NCBI GenBank assembly: GCA_964392245.1
Contig: CAYMOX010000004.1
Location: 62,001-126,000 of the forward strand
DNA from: JAAUUJ01 sp964392245
GTDB taxonomy: Bacteria; Cyanobacteriota; Cyanobacteriia; Thermostichales; Thermostichaceae
Direction of reading: 5' to 3'
DNA: 64,000 bases
Both the position numbers and the translations under genes were made by a program. Below the pieces are notes generated by a model. It saw only the letters and a list, made by a program, of their open reading frames with translations, was not told the origin of the DNA and did no database searches. Positions 8,116 through 17,699 of the stretch are shown piece by piece (position 1 is the first letter of the stretch; each line of letters begins with the position of its first letter).

Positions 8116-9111
8116 TTACTCAGCTTCTTCATGCCAGCGGATCCAGTCATCCTCCACTCTGGCCCACCCACCTCCCGGAAAGGGGGGGGTTTGGGAGCGC
8201 CGAGGTGCACTCACCAAGCGCAACAGGACTTCCACCTGATCAAAAGAAGGGGCACCGCATAAATGGTGGCATAAAAAGGTAAAGAGGATCTGACGTTGTA
8301 GCGCTAACGGACATTGCTGAAGCGGTGGACGATGCAAGCCGACAGGATCCTTGCAATAGAGCTGCGGCCAGAGTTGTTGAGATTGTGCTTCTACCCAGGC
8401 ATGTTCGGCGCCAACCAGAGTCGCAGTTCGGCTCAGGGCTGCTTCTACCTGAGGATTGAAGTGCTTCTGAAGATAAGGGATTAATTCGTGACGGATGCGA
8501 TTGCGAGGATGGTGTAAATCCTGGTTAGTTTGATCAGGCCAGACTGGCAACTGCAAATCATGACAAAAGCTTGCAGTCTCATGTCGCCAAACCTTTAACA
8601 TCGGTCGCACCAGCTGGGGAGAGTTAGGATGATCCTGGCGAAGAGGACGGCTCCAGCTCAGACTGGTTAGACCTTGAGGCCCGGTGCCCCGCATTAGATT
8701 AAACAAAAAAGTTTCCACCTGATCACTACCGGTATGGGCCGTCAGGACCGCTGAGCACTGCCATGTGAGTGCCCAGGCTTCCAGGCACTGATAGCGCCAC
8801 TGTCGGGCCCGATGCTCATCCAGGGTGATCGGGTCAGCAGTTTCTAGGGCATAGGGAATTTCCTGTTCCTGGAACCAAGACTGGAGAAATTGGGCACAGC
8901 GGGTTTCATCGGGGGTCCAGCGGTGATCGCAGTGCAGCACAAAGATCTGCCAGTCCCAACGGGGGGCCAGATCCTGCAAAATCTGGAACAGACAGAGAGA
9001 ATCCTGTCCTCCCGAGACACCCAGGAGTAGCCGTTGTCCCTTTTGCAAGAGCCGATGCTGCCGAATGGCGGTTTGCACACGAATATGCAGAGGTGTGAGG
9101 TGAGTTGCCAT
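8116..9111 (-). CDS. tilS: tRNA(Ile)-lysidine synthetase
   Basis: 331 residues. The PP-loop motif SGGQDSLCL lies near residue 32, followed by LHCDHRW and the family signature TGSDQVETFLFNLMRGTG. TilS uses ATP to put lysine on C34 of the CAU-anticodon tRNA-Ile, which changes its reading to AUA. Only the N-terminal synthase and a short linker domain are present; the long C-terminal TilS-C of E. coli is missing, as in other cyanobacteria. ATG 9111 is preferred; an in-frame TTG lies nine bases further upstream at 9120. Confidence 0.93.
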   Translation of the reverse strand: MATHLTPLHIRVQTAIRQHRLLQKGQRLLLGVSGGQDSLCLFQILQDLAPRWDWQIFVLHCDHRWTPDETRCAQFLQSWFQEQEIPYALETADPITLDEHRARQWRYQCLEAWALTWQCSAVLTAHTGSDQVETFLFNLMRGTGPQGLTSLSWSRPLRQDHPNSPQLVRPMLKVWRHETASFCHDLQLPVWPDQTNQDLHHPRNRIRHELIPYLQKHFNPQVEAALSRTATLVGAEHAWVEAQSQQLWPQLYCKDPVGLHRPPLQQCPLALQRQILFTFLCHHLCGAPSFDQVEVLLRLVSAPRRSQTPPFPGGGWARVEDDWIRWHEEAE

Positions 9112-9382
9112 GGACAGCAAACTAAAGGCGCTAGATATTTTAGCTGATTTTCCTCTGGGATGATTTGTGATTGATCCCCCTAGTTTGCACAGGAATTCTA
9201 TGACTGGCCATGATAGCGACAGAAGATGGACATTTCAGGATAACTTCTGGGTTCAGCAAGCTACGTTTCAGTGCAAAACTAGATGGCCAAAGCCTCAATT
9301 ATAGTTATATGTAGGTTTTCAGCCATTGCAACGCTTTACTAAAGGGTGACAATAAAAGAAGAGAATTCAGTAGGTCTTAACC

Positions 9383-10597
9383 ATGCAAGCACTTGGGAAG
9401 TGGACCAGGATCAGTTTGGCCAGTGCAGTCGTGACTGTTGCGGTTTGGGGTCAGGATCTGGCTCCGCTGCAGGCAGCCACATTCTATGACACCCAGGGTC
9501 ATTGGGCGGAAGCCTACATTGATGATCTCTCAAATCGTGGCGTCTTGAATGGCTTTCCTGATGGCACCTTTCGACCGGATCAGCTGGTGACCCGCGCCCA
9601 GTTTGCCACGATTGTCAATACGGCCTTTCAGCTCCCCCGTTCCTCCGGGTTGATCGGGTTTCGAGATGTGCCCCTCAATCATTGGGCAGCGGAGGCGGTC
9701 TCCACGGCAACAGCCAATAACCTGGTGGCAGGATTTCCAGATGGAACCTTTCGACCTGAGGAAGCCGTGACCCGGACCCAGACCTGGGTGGTTCTGGTGA
9801 ATGGGCTGGGAAATGTCTCTCTGCCTGTGGGCCAGCCAGCAACTCTATTCCAACGCTACCGGGATGCCGCCACCATCCCCAATTGGGCTTTAACCCAGGT
9901 GGCTACTGCCGATCAGGCCCAGTTAATTGTCCCCTATCCCGATCCCACCCTGCTGGAACCCAACCGCGCCGCCACCCGTGCTGAAGTTGCTGCTTTTACC
10001 TATCAGGCCTTGCAACGGCAGGGGCAAGCTGGGGTGATCGGACAGAACCCATTTCCCCAAACCCCAGGGGCTGCTGATTTTGATCTGCGTCTGTCTACCG
10101 TCCCTGCGGGGACTGTGGTTCAGGTGACCTCTGATGCAGTGGACCGGGTTCTGATCGCCCCAAATGAAACGCGTCCCTTCTCGTTGATCACCCTGAATCC
10201 AATTCGCAATCCGCAAGGGGAGATTCTGGTGCCCTATGGCTCGCGGGTGGATGGTCGCTTTGAACCGGCTCCAGGGGGGACTCGTTTTGTGGCCGAAAGC
10301 ATTATTGTTCAAGAGCAGGTCTTCCCCCTCTCGGCCCAATCGGATGTGATTCCTGATGTGAAGGATCCCAGGCAGACCAACACGGGTCAGGTGGCTCAGG
10401 ATGCGGCGATTGGTGCAGCAGCAGGGGCGATTCTAGGACTGGTGACCGGCGATCAGGTGATAGCCACTGAGGAGGTGTTGGCAGCGGGAGCAGCGGGAGC
10501 GGCGATTGGCAATTTTACCGCTCCACGGGTCTCAATTCTCACCCCACAACAGCCCATCTCTCTGCGACTAACTCAGGATCTGACCACATCGCGCTAA
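9383..10597 (+). CDS. S-layer-homology (SLH) domain protein
   Basis: 404 residues with a signal peptide cleaved near LQAATFYD. Three SLH-type repeats follow (about 33-95, 97-150, 155-215), with GHWAEAYIDDLSNRGVLNGF and the FPDGTFRP motif seen twice; the third is degenerate. The C-terminal 180 residues contain a beta-rich region (about 230-320) with a PYGSRVDGRF-type motif like the TrbI/VirB10 fold, then an Ala/Gly-rich hydrophobic stretch (GAAAGAILGLV, AAGAAGAAIGNF). It is likely exported and attached to peptidoglycan or secondary wall polymer. It converges on ftsI with a single base between the stop codons. Confidence 0.82.
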   Translation: MQALGKWTRISLASAVVTVAVWGQDLAPLQAATFYDTQGHWAEAYIDDLSNRGVLNGFPDGTFRPDQLVTRAQFATIVNTAFQLPRSSGLIGFRDVPLNHWAAEAVSTATANNLVAGFPDGTFRPEEAVTRTQTWVVLVNGLGNVSLPVGQPATLFQRYRDAATIPNWALTQVATADQAQLIVPYPDPTLLEPNRAATRAEVAAFTYQALQRQGQAGVIGQNPFPQTPGAADFDLRLSTVPAGTVVQVTSDAVDRVLIAPNETRPFSLITLNPIRNPQGEILVPYGSRVDGRFEPAPGGTRFVAESIIVQEQVFPLSAQSDVIPDVKDPRQTNTGQVAQDAAIGAAAGAILGLVTGDQVIATEEVLAAGAAGAAIGNFTAPRVSILTPQQPISLRLTQDLTTSR

Positions 10598-10598
10598 T

Positions 10599-12530
10599 TC
10601 AGGGAAGAGAGGTGGTGGTCTGGGGCATGACCCCATTCATGGCAATGATTTCCTCAATGACAGAGCGGACAATCGGAGCGGCAACGGAAGAGCCGTAGGC
10701 ATCATCTCCTTGGGGTTCATCCACCACCGCCAGGATCACATAGTCGGGTTCCAAAGCTGGGAAATAGCCCACAAAACTGGTGATGCGCTTGCCCTTCAGA
10801 TACCCTCCTTGAGGGCTGGCCTTTTGCGCCGTGCCAGTCTTCCCGCCGATTTCGTAGCCCTCCAGGTAAGCGGAGCGTCCCGTCCCATATTCCACCACAT
10901 CCCGCATGTGGGTGCGCACTGTACGTGTCGTTGTTTCTGACAGGACCCTGATTGGTTCTGGACGGGAGGGTTGCCAGACGGTTTCTCCAGAATTTGTTTC
11001 CACCAGCCCCTTCACCACATGAGGAGTAATCTTGAACCCTCCATTGGCTAAAACACAGTGGATACTGGTCAGGCCTAAGGGGGTCAAAGAAAAGCCCTGT
11101 CCGAAGGATGTCGTCGCGATCTCAATGGGCACGGTGGTGAACTGGCGACGGGATTTCAGTTGACTAGCAGGCTCAAAGGGCAGATCCACACCGGTGAGAC
11201 TGTTCATCCCCAGGCTGAGCAGCCCTTCATAGTAGCGTTCGGGACTGAGGCGATCCATCAAATGGACCATGCCCACGTTACTGGATTGCTTTAACACATC
11301 TCCCACCAGCATCCAGCCATGCGCTCCCCGCTGATCATAGTCATAATTCTGGATCGGCCATCCACCCACATAAATCTGGCCCTGATCGTACACGGTGGTA
11401 TCAGACTCAATCGCCCCTGCCTCAAGAGCAAGAGCAATGTTGATGGGCTTGAACGTGGAACCCGGTTCGTATAGATCTGTCACCGCCCAGTTGCGAAAAA
11501 GGCTGGGATCATAGCCGTCGTAATAGCGGTTGGGATCGTAGGTGGGTTCACTGGCCATCGCCAGGATCTCCCCGGTTTGCGGAGCCATAACAATCACACT
11601 GCCCCGCAGGGCCTGAAAACGATCCATCTGGACTTTGAGGGCGGTGCGAGCTGCTCGTTGCAATCGCATATCTAGGGTGGTTTGTAAAACGGTCTCTCCA
11701 GACTGCAGAAGCTTTTCGGGCACTTCAGAAGCCAGGGGATATCCATAGCCATCGCGGGGAATCGTCACCGGCTTCAACGTCCGTTCCAGCAGTTGTTGGT
11801 GGGCATACTCCAATCCCGCCTGGCCCTCATGATCTAGATCTACATAGCCGATCACTTCCGCCACCATTTCCTTTTGCGGGTAGATGCGCTGCCGTTCACT
11901 CACCAGCTCCAGCCCGTCGATGTAGAGGGCGGGAATCTGATCAGCAACCTCCACAGGCACCCAGCGCTCCAGGCGGATGGCCGTATCTTGCGAGGTATTT
12001 AATCGTTCCCAGAGGGATTCCCGAGTGATCTTAAGGATCGGGGCCAGCTTGGTTGCGATCTCATCCGGTCTGTGATTCTTAAACAGGGTTGGATGCGCCC
12101 AGAGGGTGTACACGGGCCGATCAACAGCTAACAGTTCCGCCTCCTGATTCACCAGGGAATGTCGATCGACAATCGAACGGCGAGGAATAAAGGGACGCAG
12201 CTGAGCCTGTTGTTGTGCCATCGCCCGCTTCTGCAGGTCCGGGGCCTGAAACACCTGCAGATCCACCATGCGCCAGGTCATAAAGGCGATCCCCAGCATC
12301 AGGGCTGCGGCCATTAACCAGGCTCGTAGCAACAACTCTCGCCGTAAAGGGGGAGCGGTTCCCATCAAAGACAGGAGGACCTGGAGGAAGGTCCCTGGGA
12401 AAGAAGCCTCACTCCTAGCTTTCCGCTGTCGCAAGGGATACTCAGGTCCCCTCCCGCTCGAGGATCGAGCCAGGGGGAGACGTTGCGGTCGGCGGCGACC
12501 GGATCGGGTGGGAAATCTACCCTGAGTCAC
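10599..12530 (-). CDS. ftsI: Septal penicillin-binding protein (FtsI/PBP2B type transpeptidase)
   Basis: 643 residues from a GTG with AGGAG six bases upstream. A basic, Arg-rich cytoplasmic tail of about 65 residues precedes one membrane helix (LLRAWLMAAALMLGIAF), then the PBP dimerisation domain and the transpeptidase domain. The three active-site motifs are seen: SxxK as EPGSTFKP, SxN as QSSNVGM and KTG as GGKTGTAQK. It cross-links septal peptidoglycan in the periplasm, with FtsW as the cognate polymerase. The long basic N-terminus is typical of cyanobacterial FtsI. Confidence 0.93.
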   Translation of the reverse strand: MTQGRFPTRSGRRRPQRLPLARSSSGRGPEYPLRQRKARSEASFPGTFLQVLLSLMGTAPPLRRELLLRAWLMAAALMLGIAFMTWRMVDLQVFQAPDLQKRAMAQQQAQLRPFIPRRSIVDRHSLVNQEAELLAVDRPVYTLWAHPTLFKNHRPDEIATKLAPILKITRESLWERLNTSQDTAIRLERWVPVEVADQIPALYIDGLELVSERQRIYPQKEMVAEVIGYVDLDHEGQAGLEYAHQQLLERTLKPVTIPRDGYGYPLASEVPEKLLQSGETVLQTTLDMRLQRAARTALKVQMDRFQALRGSVIVMAPQTGEILAMASEPTYDPNRYYDGYDPSLFRNWAVTDLYEPGSTFKPINIALALEAGAIESDTTVYDQGQIYVGGWPIQNYDYDQRGAHGWMLVGDVLKQSSNVGMVHLMDRLSPERYYEGLLSLGMNSLTGVDLPFEPASQLKSRRQFTTVPIEIATTSFGQGFSLTPLGLTSIHCVLANGGFKITPHVVKGLVETNSGETVWQPSRPEPIRVLSETTTRTVRTHMRDVVEYGTGRSAYLEGYEIGGKTGTAQKASPQGGYLKGKRITSFVGYFPALEPDYVILAVVDEPQGDDAYGSSVAAPIVRSVIEEIIAMNGVMPQTTTSLP

Positions 12531-12658
12531 CTCAACTCCTCACCATTCCAACCCTAGTGTAGGAGGTTGGCCGGAATCTGTCTCTAACACTATCGGGTTC
12601 ATCCCCATTCGGATCAGAAAGATGGGAAATCATTGATCTGAAACAATCAGTGCTGAGC

Positions 12659-13543
12659 TCAGGCCGTTTTGCGGAAGGCAACTATCATATTTCCGGTCTT
12701 GTCGTAAGGGAGAAAGTATCCTAGCAAACCTAGCGTCAGCAGTTTTGGCGATCGGGCCACTGCTTTACCCGCTTCGTCCATTTCGAAAATCGCATCAATA
12801 TAATTGCCTGTTGTCTTGACGTATTCCCAAACGAACCGTTGATTAACAAAAGGAAAAGGAGTGTCACTATAAAATCTGCGATAAACTTCCACAAGGCTCA
12901 ATCCCTGCTTGGCTGCAAGTTCGATCAAAGCTGTTTCTGAGAGAATATGTCGGTGATAAGGTTGGTGAAGTTCTAGCAAATAGCGATCAAGATCCTTCAG
13001 ATCAATTTCACTGGCATTGGGTGTCCCGACCACCAGCAATCCATCTGGGCTCAAGGCTTGAACCTGTTCAGCCAGGAAAGTATTGGCATCATTGACATGT
13101 TCAATCACATCTTGAGAGACAATCGCATCGAAACGGGTTTTCAGAATCTCTGGATCGGCAAAATCCTCCACAAAGGCATCGTAGCCATGGGCGTCATAGC
13201 CTTGCTGTTGTAAATAGTGAACAAACAGGCCCTGACCACAGCCGAAATCTAATATCCGGTGAGACTTGAGCAACCCCCATTTTTTCAGGCATCTGAGACG
13301 ATTCTGGTAGGCAACTTTCACCCCCGCGCGCATTTTGTGGGATTTAAAGGGGTAGTTTGCATAGTACCGTTCCAGCTCAATGTCTTCTTTTGAGTGTAAA
13401 GATCCACATCCTGAGCAACGCCAGACCGTGAATGACTCAGCCCCAAAGGCTCGGACATTGGCGGACACCTTCTCCACGTCTGACGCATCTGCAAATGCTC
13501 GATTCGGTTGGGTACAGAGATTGCACACAGTAAAGTCAGCCAT
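12659..13543 (-). CDS. Class I SAM-dependent methyltransferase with N-terminal zinc-binding segment
   Basis: 294 residues. The N-terminal 45 residues carry two CxxC pairs (CNLCTQ and CSGCGS), resembling the zinc-binding start of many sugar and O-antigen C-methyltransferases. The Rossmann methyltransferase domain follows: motif I LDFGCGQGLF, the acidic YDAFVED strand and motif IV SQDVIEHV. The substrate is unknown; the family commonly acts on sugars or lipids. Codon use and composition are slightly more AT-rich than in the neighbours. It stands alone between divergent and same-strand wall genes with spacers of 128 and 188 bp. Confidence 0.75.
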   Translation of the reverse strand: MADFTVCNLCTQPNRAFADASDVEKVSANVRAFGAESFTVWRCSGCGSLHSKEDIELERYYANYPFKSHKMRAGVKVAYQNRLRCLKKWGLLKSHRILDFGCGQGLFVHYLQQQGYDAHGYDAFVEDFADPEILKTRFDAIVSQDVIEHVNDANTFLAEQVQALSPDGLLVVGTPNASEIDLKDLDRYLLELHQPYHRHILSETALIELAAKQGLSLVEVYRRFYSDTPFPFVNQRFVWEYVKTTGNYIDAIFEMDEAGKAVARSPKLLTLGLLGYFLPYDKTGNMIVAFRKTA

Positions 13544-13731
13544 GATCGCCCCAGTCAGGTCCTCCCAGATTATAGGGGAGACAGGTTCGGGGGCTCAGAT
13601 CCCAGTTCAGGCCCAAAATGACTTTTATCTAGCAGAAGGGATTTCACAAAGGGGAGGATCCAGCCTGAAAGACTGCTGCCATTTAGCCAAAAGATTAAGA
13701 TAAGTAAAGTTGATGGATCTGCTGAGGCTCT

Positions 13732-15168
13732 ATGTTGACTCCCCCTACATCTGAAGGTGATCTGGCTGTCATGTCCCCTGGGGCAGAATTAGCGAACTCT
13801 GCGCCCATTCCCCTGATGGCAGGTGGGGCTGATCCTGAGGTTTTTGACTGGCATGAAGCCTGGTATCCGGTTCATTATGTTCAGGATTTAGATCCTTCCC
13901 ATCCCACACCCTTCACCCTTTTGGGGCAGGATCTGGTGATCTGGTGGAATCCTGAGGCGCAGGGCTGGCGAGTTTTTCTCGATCAGTGTCCGCACCGATT
14001 AGCACGGCTTTCAGAGGGACGGATCGCGGAGGATGGTCAGCTGGAGTGTCCTTATCATGGCTGGGCGTTTGCCGGATCGGGGGAGTGTACCCGCATTCCC
14101 CAACAACCTGTGGGCGGGAAGGCAGAACAATCTCGTCGGGCCTGTGTACGCAGTTTTCCCACAGCCATCAGGCAAGGTCTGCTTTTTGTCTATGCAGGTG
14201 AGGCAGAAAGGGCCGCAGCCACACCGATCCCCATCATTGCAGCTCTGGAGGAGGATCCAGAGTCCTGGGTCTGTCTGAATACCTTTCGGGATCTGCCCTA
14301 CGATGCCCTGACGCTGCTGGAAAATGTTCTGGATTCCAGTCATGTGCCCTTTACCCATCACCAGTCGGTGGGCAACCGCGCCTATGCAGGTCCTGTTGAA
14401 TTGGAAGTCACCGCCTCGGATCGGCAAGGGTTCTCAGGGCTGTGGGAGGAGGGACCGCGGCTGGGAACTCTGGGCAGGCAAACCACACGATTTGTGGCTC
14501 CCAACTTTATGTGGCATGATCTCACTTCCCAGCAGTTTGGCCGCACCTTAACGGTGGTCTACGCCACCCCCATACGTGCTGGGGAATGCCGACTGTTTGC
14601 CCGCTTCCCTTTTCAATTTTCCAGTCCGATCCCCAAATTTTTGATTCAACTCAGTCCCCGCTGGTATTCCCATTTGGGTCAGAATGCGGTGCTGGAGGAT
14701 GATCAAATTTTTCTGCACTGGCAAGAGCGCTATTTCCAGACATTGGGGGGCAGTCAGGAGTTTTCGCGAGCCTATTACCTCCCTACGAAGGCGGATCGGT
14801 TTGTGTTTGAACTGCGGCAATGGGTGAATCAGTTTCAGGCGGTTCCCTTTGCTGATCAATCTCTGCCTCCTGGGTTATCAACTGAAGCCCTGATGGATCG
14901 CTACCATTCCCACACAAAACATTGCAGCAGTTGCCGTCGGGCATTGAAAAATGTGCAGCGTCTCCGCCTGGGATTGGCGATCGGTGCCGTGCTGCTCTGG
15001 AGTCTCAGTCCAGCTGAATTCCTGCTCTTGGACTCTTCGATCCGAGACATTACCGTTGGCCTGACAGTGGCCTTGAGTTTAGTGCTGGGATCCCTCTGGT
15101 TGGGCCTTGGGAAACTGGAAAGATCCTTTATCTCAGGACGCCGTCATCCTCCTCGTAACCGATCTTGA
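13732..15168 (+). CDS. Rieske mononuclear-iron oxygenase of the pheophorbide a oxygenase/Tic55 family
   Basis: 478 residues. The Rieske [2Fe-2S] site is CPHR at about residue 85 with CPYHGW about 18 residues later. The non-haem iron site lies in ENVLDSSHVPFTHH. A C-terminal CxxC (HCSSCRRAL), typical of PAO/Tic55/PTC52 proteins and thought to be redox-active, precedes two membrane helices near residues 410-455. Such enzymes oxidise chlorophyll derivatives at the thylakoid or envelope; which substrate this one uses cannot be told. The first 35 residues are a poorly conserved extension. GAGG lies five bases before the ATG. Confidence 0.88.
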   Translation: MLTPPTSEGDLAVMSPGAELANSAPIPLMAGGADPEVFDWHEAWYPVHYVQDLDPSHPTPFTLLGQDLVIWWNPEAQGWRVFLDQCPHRLARLSEGRIAEDGQLECPYHGWAFAGSGECTRIPQQPVGGKAEQSRRACVRSFPTAIRQGLLFVYAGEAERAAATPIPIIAALEEDPESWVCLNTFRDLPYDALTLLENVLDSSHVPFTHHQSVGNRAYAGPVELEVTASDRQGFSGLWEEGPRLGTLGRQTTRFVAPNFMWHDLTSQQFGRTLTVVYATPIRAGECRLFARFPFQFSSPIPKFLIQLSPRWYSHLGQNAVLEDDQIFLHWQERYFQTLGGSQEFSRAYYLPTKADRFVFELRQWVNQFQAVPFADQSLPPGLSTEALMDRYHSHTKHCSSCRRALKNVQRLRLGLAIGAVLLWSLSPAEFLLLDSSIRDITVGLTVALSLVLGSLWLGLGKLERSFISGRRHPPRNRS

Positions 15169-15211
15169 GCAGATCTTTGCTTGTGCTTTTGTGAGATCAT
15201 CTCCAGTTCAA

Positions 15212-15463
15212 TTAGTTTTCTTGGGAGTGAGAGTTTTGGGATTCCGCTTCTTGAGCGGCAGCATGGAAGGGACGCCCATAGGTTCCTGGTCCTCCCACAA
15301 AACCATTCCCCCCACTCCGAAGAACAACGTAGGGATAGCCCTCCTGATCCACGGTTCCCACTCGAACCACAAAACTTTTCTGCATAAACTCTTCAGTGTT
15401 CTCTGGTGTCATCGTCCAGATCTTCTGTCTCACCTCTCCTCTAGAGCTGATCACAGCTTCCAT
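15212..15463 (-). pseudogene. Fragment of a pyridoxamine-5'-phosphate-oxidase-like (FMN-binding split barrel) protein
   Basis: 83 residues from ATG 15463, which has an excellent GGGAGGG Shine-Dalgarno. The first 47 residues end in VVRVGTVDQEGYPYVV, the usual first strands of the PNPOx-like split barrel. The reading frame then turns into Gly/Pro-rich sequence without family resemblance and stops. Shifting frame just after that motif gives FFGVGGMVLWEDQEP, which fits the barrel a little better, so one frameshift plus a 3' deletion is likely. A short functional protein cannot be excluded. It lies between a Rieske oxygenase and tRNA-Glu. Confidence 0.4.
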
Positions 15464-15713
15464 GGCTTCCCTCCCATGATTCGCATTGTCAGAAATTCTA
15501 TGGGGAGTGGAATTAGGAAATTGTGGGCAACAGCACACTTCCCAAACTGAACGCTGGTTTAGTGATCATTCAATCAAGCTAAACCTGGAAGCTTTTTGAC
15601 GATTTGGAGTACTTGATGACTCAGTGAAAGCCACCGCCAGGGTTACACTGAAGCAACGTCCTGGAGATGAGAGAGTCATCGGGATCCAGGCTTGACAACT
15701 TGCTTGCATCAAA

Positions 15714-15786
15714 TACCCCCAAGGGGATTCGAACCCCTGTCGCATCCGTGAAAGGGATGTGTCCTAGGCCTCTAGACGATGGGGGC
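15714..15786 (-). tRNA. tRNA-Glu (anticodon UUC)
   Basis: The reverse strand folds into a 73-nt cloverleaf starting GCCCCCATCGTCTAGAGG, with anticodon stem-loop CCCTTTCACGG (anticodon UUC), T arm GGGGTTCGAATCCCC and a 3' end GGGGGTA. The G1-U72 pair and overall sequence match the cyanobacterial and plastid tRNA-Glu that also supplies glutamyl-tRNA to haem and chlorophyll synthesis through the C5 pathway. CCA is not encoded. Confidence 0.97.
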
Positions 15787-15811
15787 TGATCAACAGCGCG
15801 AATACCATCTT

Positions 15812-15823
15812 GGGGGATCCCCC
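15812..15823. repeat. 12-bp perfect palindrome containing GGATCC
   Basis: GGGGGATCCCCC lies between the end of murE and tRNA-Glu. It is the longest symmetric version I noticed of the GGATCC element that recurs throughout the window. No T-run follows on either strand, so it is not a standard terminator. Confidence 0.6.
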
Positions 15824-15837
15824 GTACACTTGTCAAC

Positions 15838-17409
15838 TTAATTTCCCGAATATTGTTGTCCACGTAACTTGATCGCCTCCCGCGCCACCTCCCGATCATC
15901 AAAGTGGATCTTGGTGGTGCCCAGGATCTGGTAGTCTTCGTGGCCTTTGCCCGCGATCACCACTGTATCTCCCGGTGCCGCCCCCAGAATGGTGTCCAGA
16001 ATGGCAGTGCGCCGATCCACTTCCACCTGGGTGGGGGTTTGCTGCGGATCGATCCCCGCCAGAATATCGGCCAAGATGCCCTGGGGATCCTCGGTGCGCG
16101 GATTATCGGAGGTAACGATCACCTGATCGGACCATGTGGCAGCAATCCGTCCCATCTGAGGTCGCTTGGTTCGATCCCGATCTCCTCCACAACCAAAGAC
16201 TGTGAATAACCGACCCTGCACCAGTGGGCGTACCGCTCGTAAGACATTCTCAAGACCATCGGGGGTATGGGCATAATCCACCAGCACGGCGATATCCTGA
16301 TCAGGGATCTGAATGGCTTCCATGCGACCGGGAACCCCAGGGAACTGGGGCAACGCCGCCTCGATCTGTTCAGGAGTAAGACCCAATCGCAACACAACCC
16401 CGATCGCTGCCATCGTATTGGCCAGATTAAATTGCCCTGGGATAGGCACGGTCACCTGGATTTCTCCCGCAGGAGTCTGCAGCTGGGCTTGAATTTGATC
16501 GGCGGTAAGATCCATGTGCGTCGGCCAGAGGTGGGGTTGAATTTCTGACTGTTGTCGTGGTTGCAGGGCATATCCCCAGGGTTCGGCAACCTCAGCAGGC
16601 CAAGATCGCCATAGGCGCTGACCGCCAGGATCATCCACATTGATCACTGCCGATCCGTTGAGGTAATCCGATTGGAATAGTCTGGCCTTGGCTTGCCAGT
16701 AGTTCTCCATGGTTTCGTGAAAATCCAGATGATCTTGAGTGAGATTGGTCCACACTGCTGCCTGGAACTGGCATCCCCACACCCGATCTTGTGCCAGGGC
16801 ATGCGAGCTGACTTCCATAACCGTATGCGTACACCCCTCTTGCCATAGCAGGGCTAATTGCCGTTGCAGATCAAGTGGGAAAGGCGTCGTGTGCTGGGCT
16901 TCTGCTGATCCGCCCGGCCAACGGGTATACAAGGTGCCCATCAATCCGGTGGATATCCCCGCAGCTTGCAACAGATGTTCGATCAGATGAGTGGTGGTGG
17001 TTTTGCCGTTGGTTCCGGTCACCCCGATCAGCTGTAATTGACGGCCAGGAAATCCATAGAAAGCAGCTGCCAGTTGAGCTGAGGCCTTCATGATCTCGGG
17101 GGCGGGGAGAATGAGGACAGGTCGCTGGGAAGTTTGCAGATCTGCTACTTCTGTTTGCCAGACCGAATCACTGATCAATAGGGCCACAGCCCCCTGATTC
17201 AGAGCCTGACGCCAGAATTTACCCCCGTCCACATGCGTGCCTGGTAAGCCGATGAACAGATCCCCCGGTTGCACCTGGCGAGAGTCGGTGCTGAGATTGT
17301 GAATTAGAGGAGAGTCTTCCTGCCGATGGATCGGGTTTTGGAAAGTGGGCCACTGCGATTGAGCCAATAATGTGTCTAATGGAGTGGCCTTTGTCCGAAC
17401 CGCTGTCAT
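15838..17409 (-). CDS. murE: MurE, UDP-MurNAc-tripeptide synthetase
   Basis: 523 residues. The N-terminal domain has the STDSRQVQPGDLFIGLPG signature. The ATPase domain carries the P-loop TGTNGKTTTTHL and HTVMEVSSHAL, and the C-terminal domain carries VDYAHTPDGLENVL, FGCGGDRDRTKRPQMG and TSDNPRTEDP. The DNPR motif marks meso-diaminopimelate specificity rather than lysine. ATG 17409 is chosen for its GGAG Shine-Dalgarno; an in-frame TTG at 17427 is a weaker alternative. The gene is separate from murD and ftsW here. Confidence 0.96.
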   Translation of the reverse strand: MTAVRTKATPLDTLLAQSQWPTFQNPIHRQEDSPLIHNLSTDSRQVQPGDLFIGLPGTHVDGGKFWRQALNQGAVALLISDSVWQTEVADLQTSQRPVLILPAPEIMKASAQLAAAFYGFPGRQLQLIGVTGTNGKTTTTHLIEHLLQAAGISTGLMGTLYTRWPGGSAEAQHTTPFPLDLQRQLALLWQEGCTHTVMEVSSHALAQDRVWGCQFQAAVWTNLTQDHLDFHETMENYWQAKARLFQSDYLNGSAVINVDDPGGQRLWRSWPAEVAEPWGYALQPRQQSEIQPHLWPTHMDLTADQIQAQLQTPAGEIQVTVPIPGQFNLANTMAAIGVVLRLGLTPEQIEAALPQFPGVPGRMEAIQIPDQDIAVLVDYAHTPDGLENVLRAVRPLVQGRLFTVFGCGGDRDRTKRPQMGRIAATWSDQVIVTSDNPRTEDPQGILADILAGIDPQQTPTQVEVDRRTAILDTILGAAPGDTVVIAGKGHEDYQILGTTKIHFDDREVAREAIKLRGQQYSGN

Positions 17410-17575
17410 TCCCTTACTCCCCGGCAAGCAACAGTTCCTATTAGTTTCACCGATCCTGAGTAGATTGAGACTAGTCGATCCGAACAGAAGAATCAGAACG
17501 ATCCAATGAAAACCTTGAAGGCGTTAAGCTATCAATCTGACAAATTTTATTCAATATTTTAATGAAAGCCTTGAG

Positions 17576-17649
17576 GGCGGACGATGGGACTCGAACCCAC
17601 GAATGGAGGAACCACAATCCTCTGCCTTAACCACTTGGCTACGCCCGCC
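17576..17649 (-). tRNA. tRNA-His (anticodon GUG)
   Basis: The reverse strand reads GGCGGGCGTAGCCAAGTGG, an anticodon stem-loop GAGGATTGTGGTTCCTC with anticodon GUG, and T arm GTGGGTTCGAGTCCCAT. The acceptor forms eight pairs when the first G is taken as the encoded G-1 opposite C73, the identity element of tRNA-His. CCA is not encoded. Confidence 0.95.
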
Positions 17650-17699
17650 ATAGCCTTATAGCTTTACTAGGATAGCACAGTTAACCCAGGTGTAAAACT

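Noticed and set aside
15812..15823. GGGGGATCCCCC as a terminator of murE
   Set aside because: The loop is only four bases with no T-run on either strand; better explained as a GGATCC-type palindrome.
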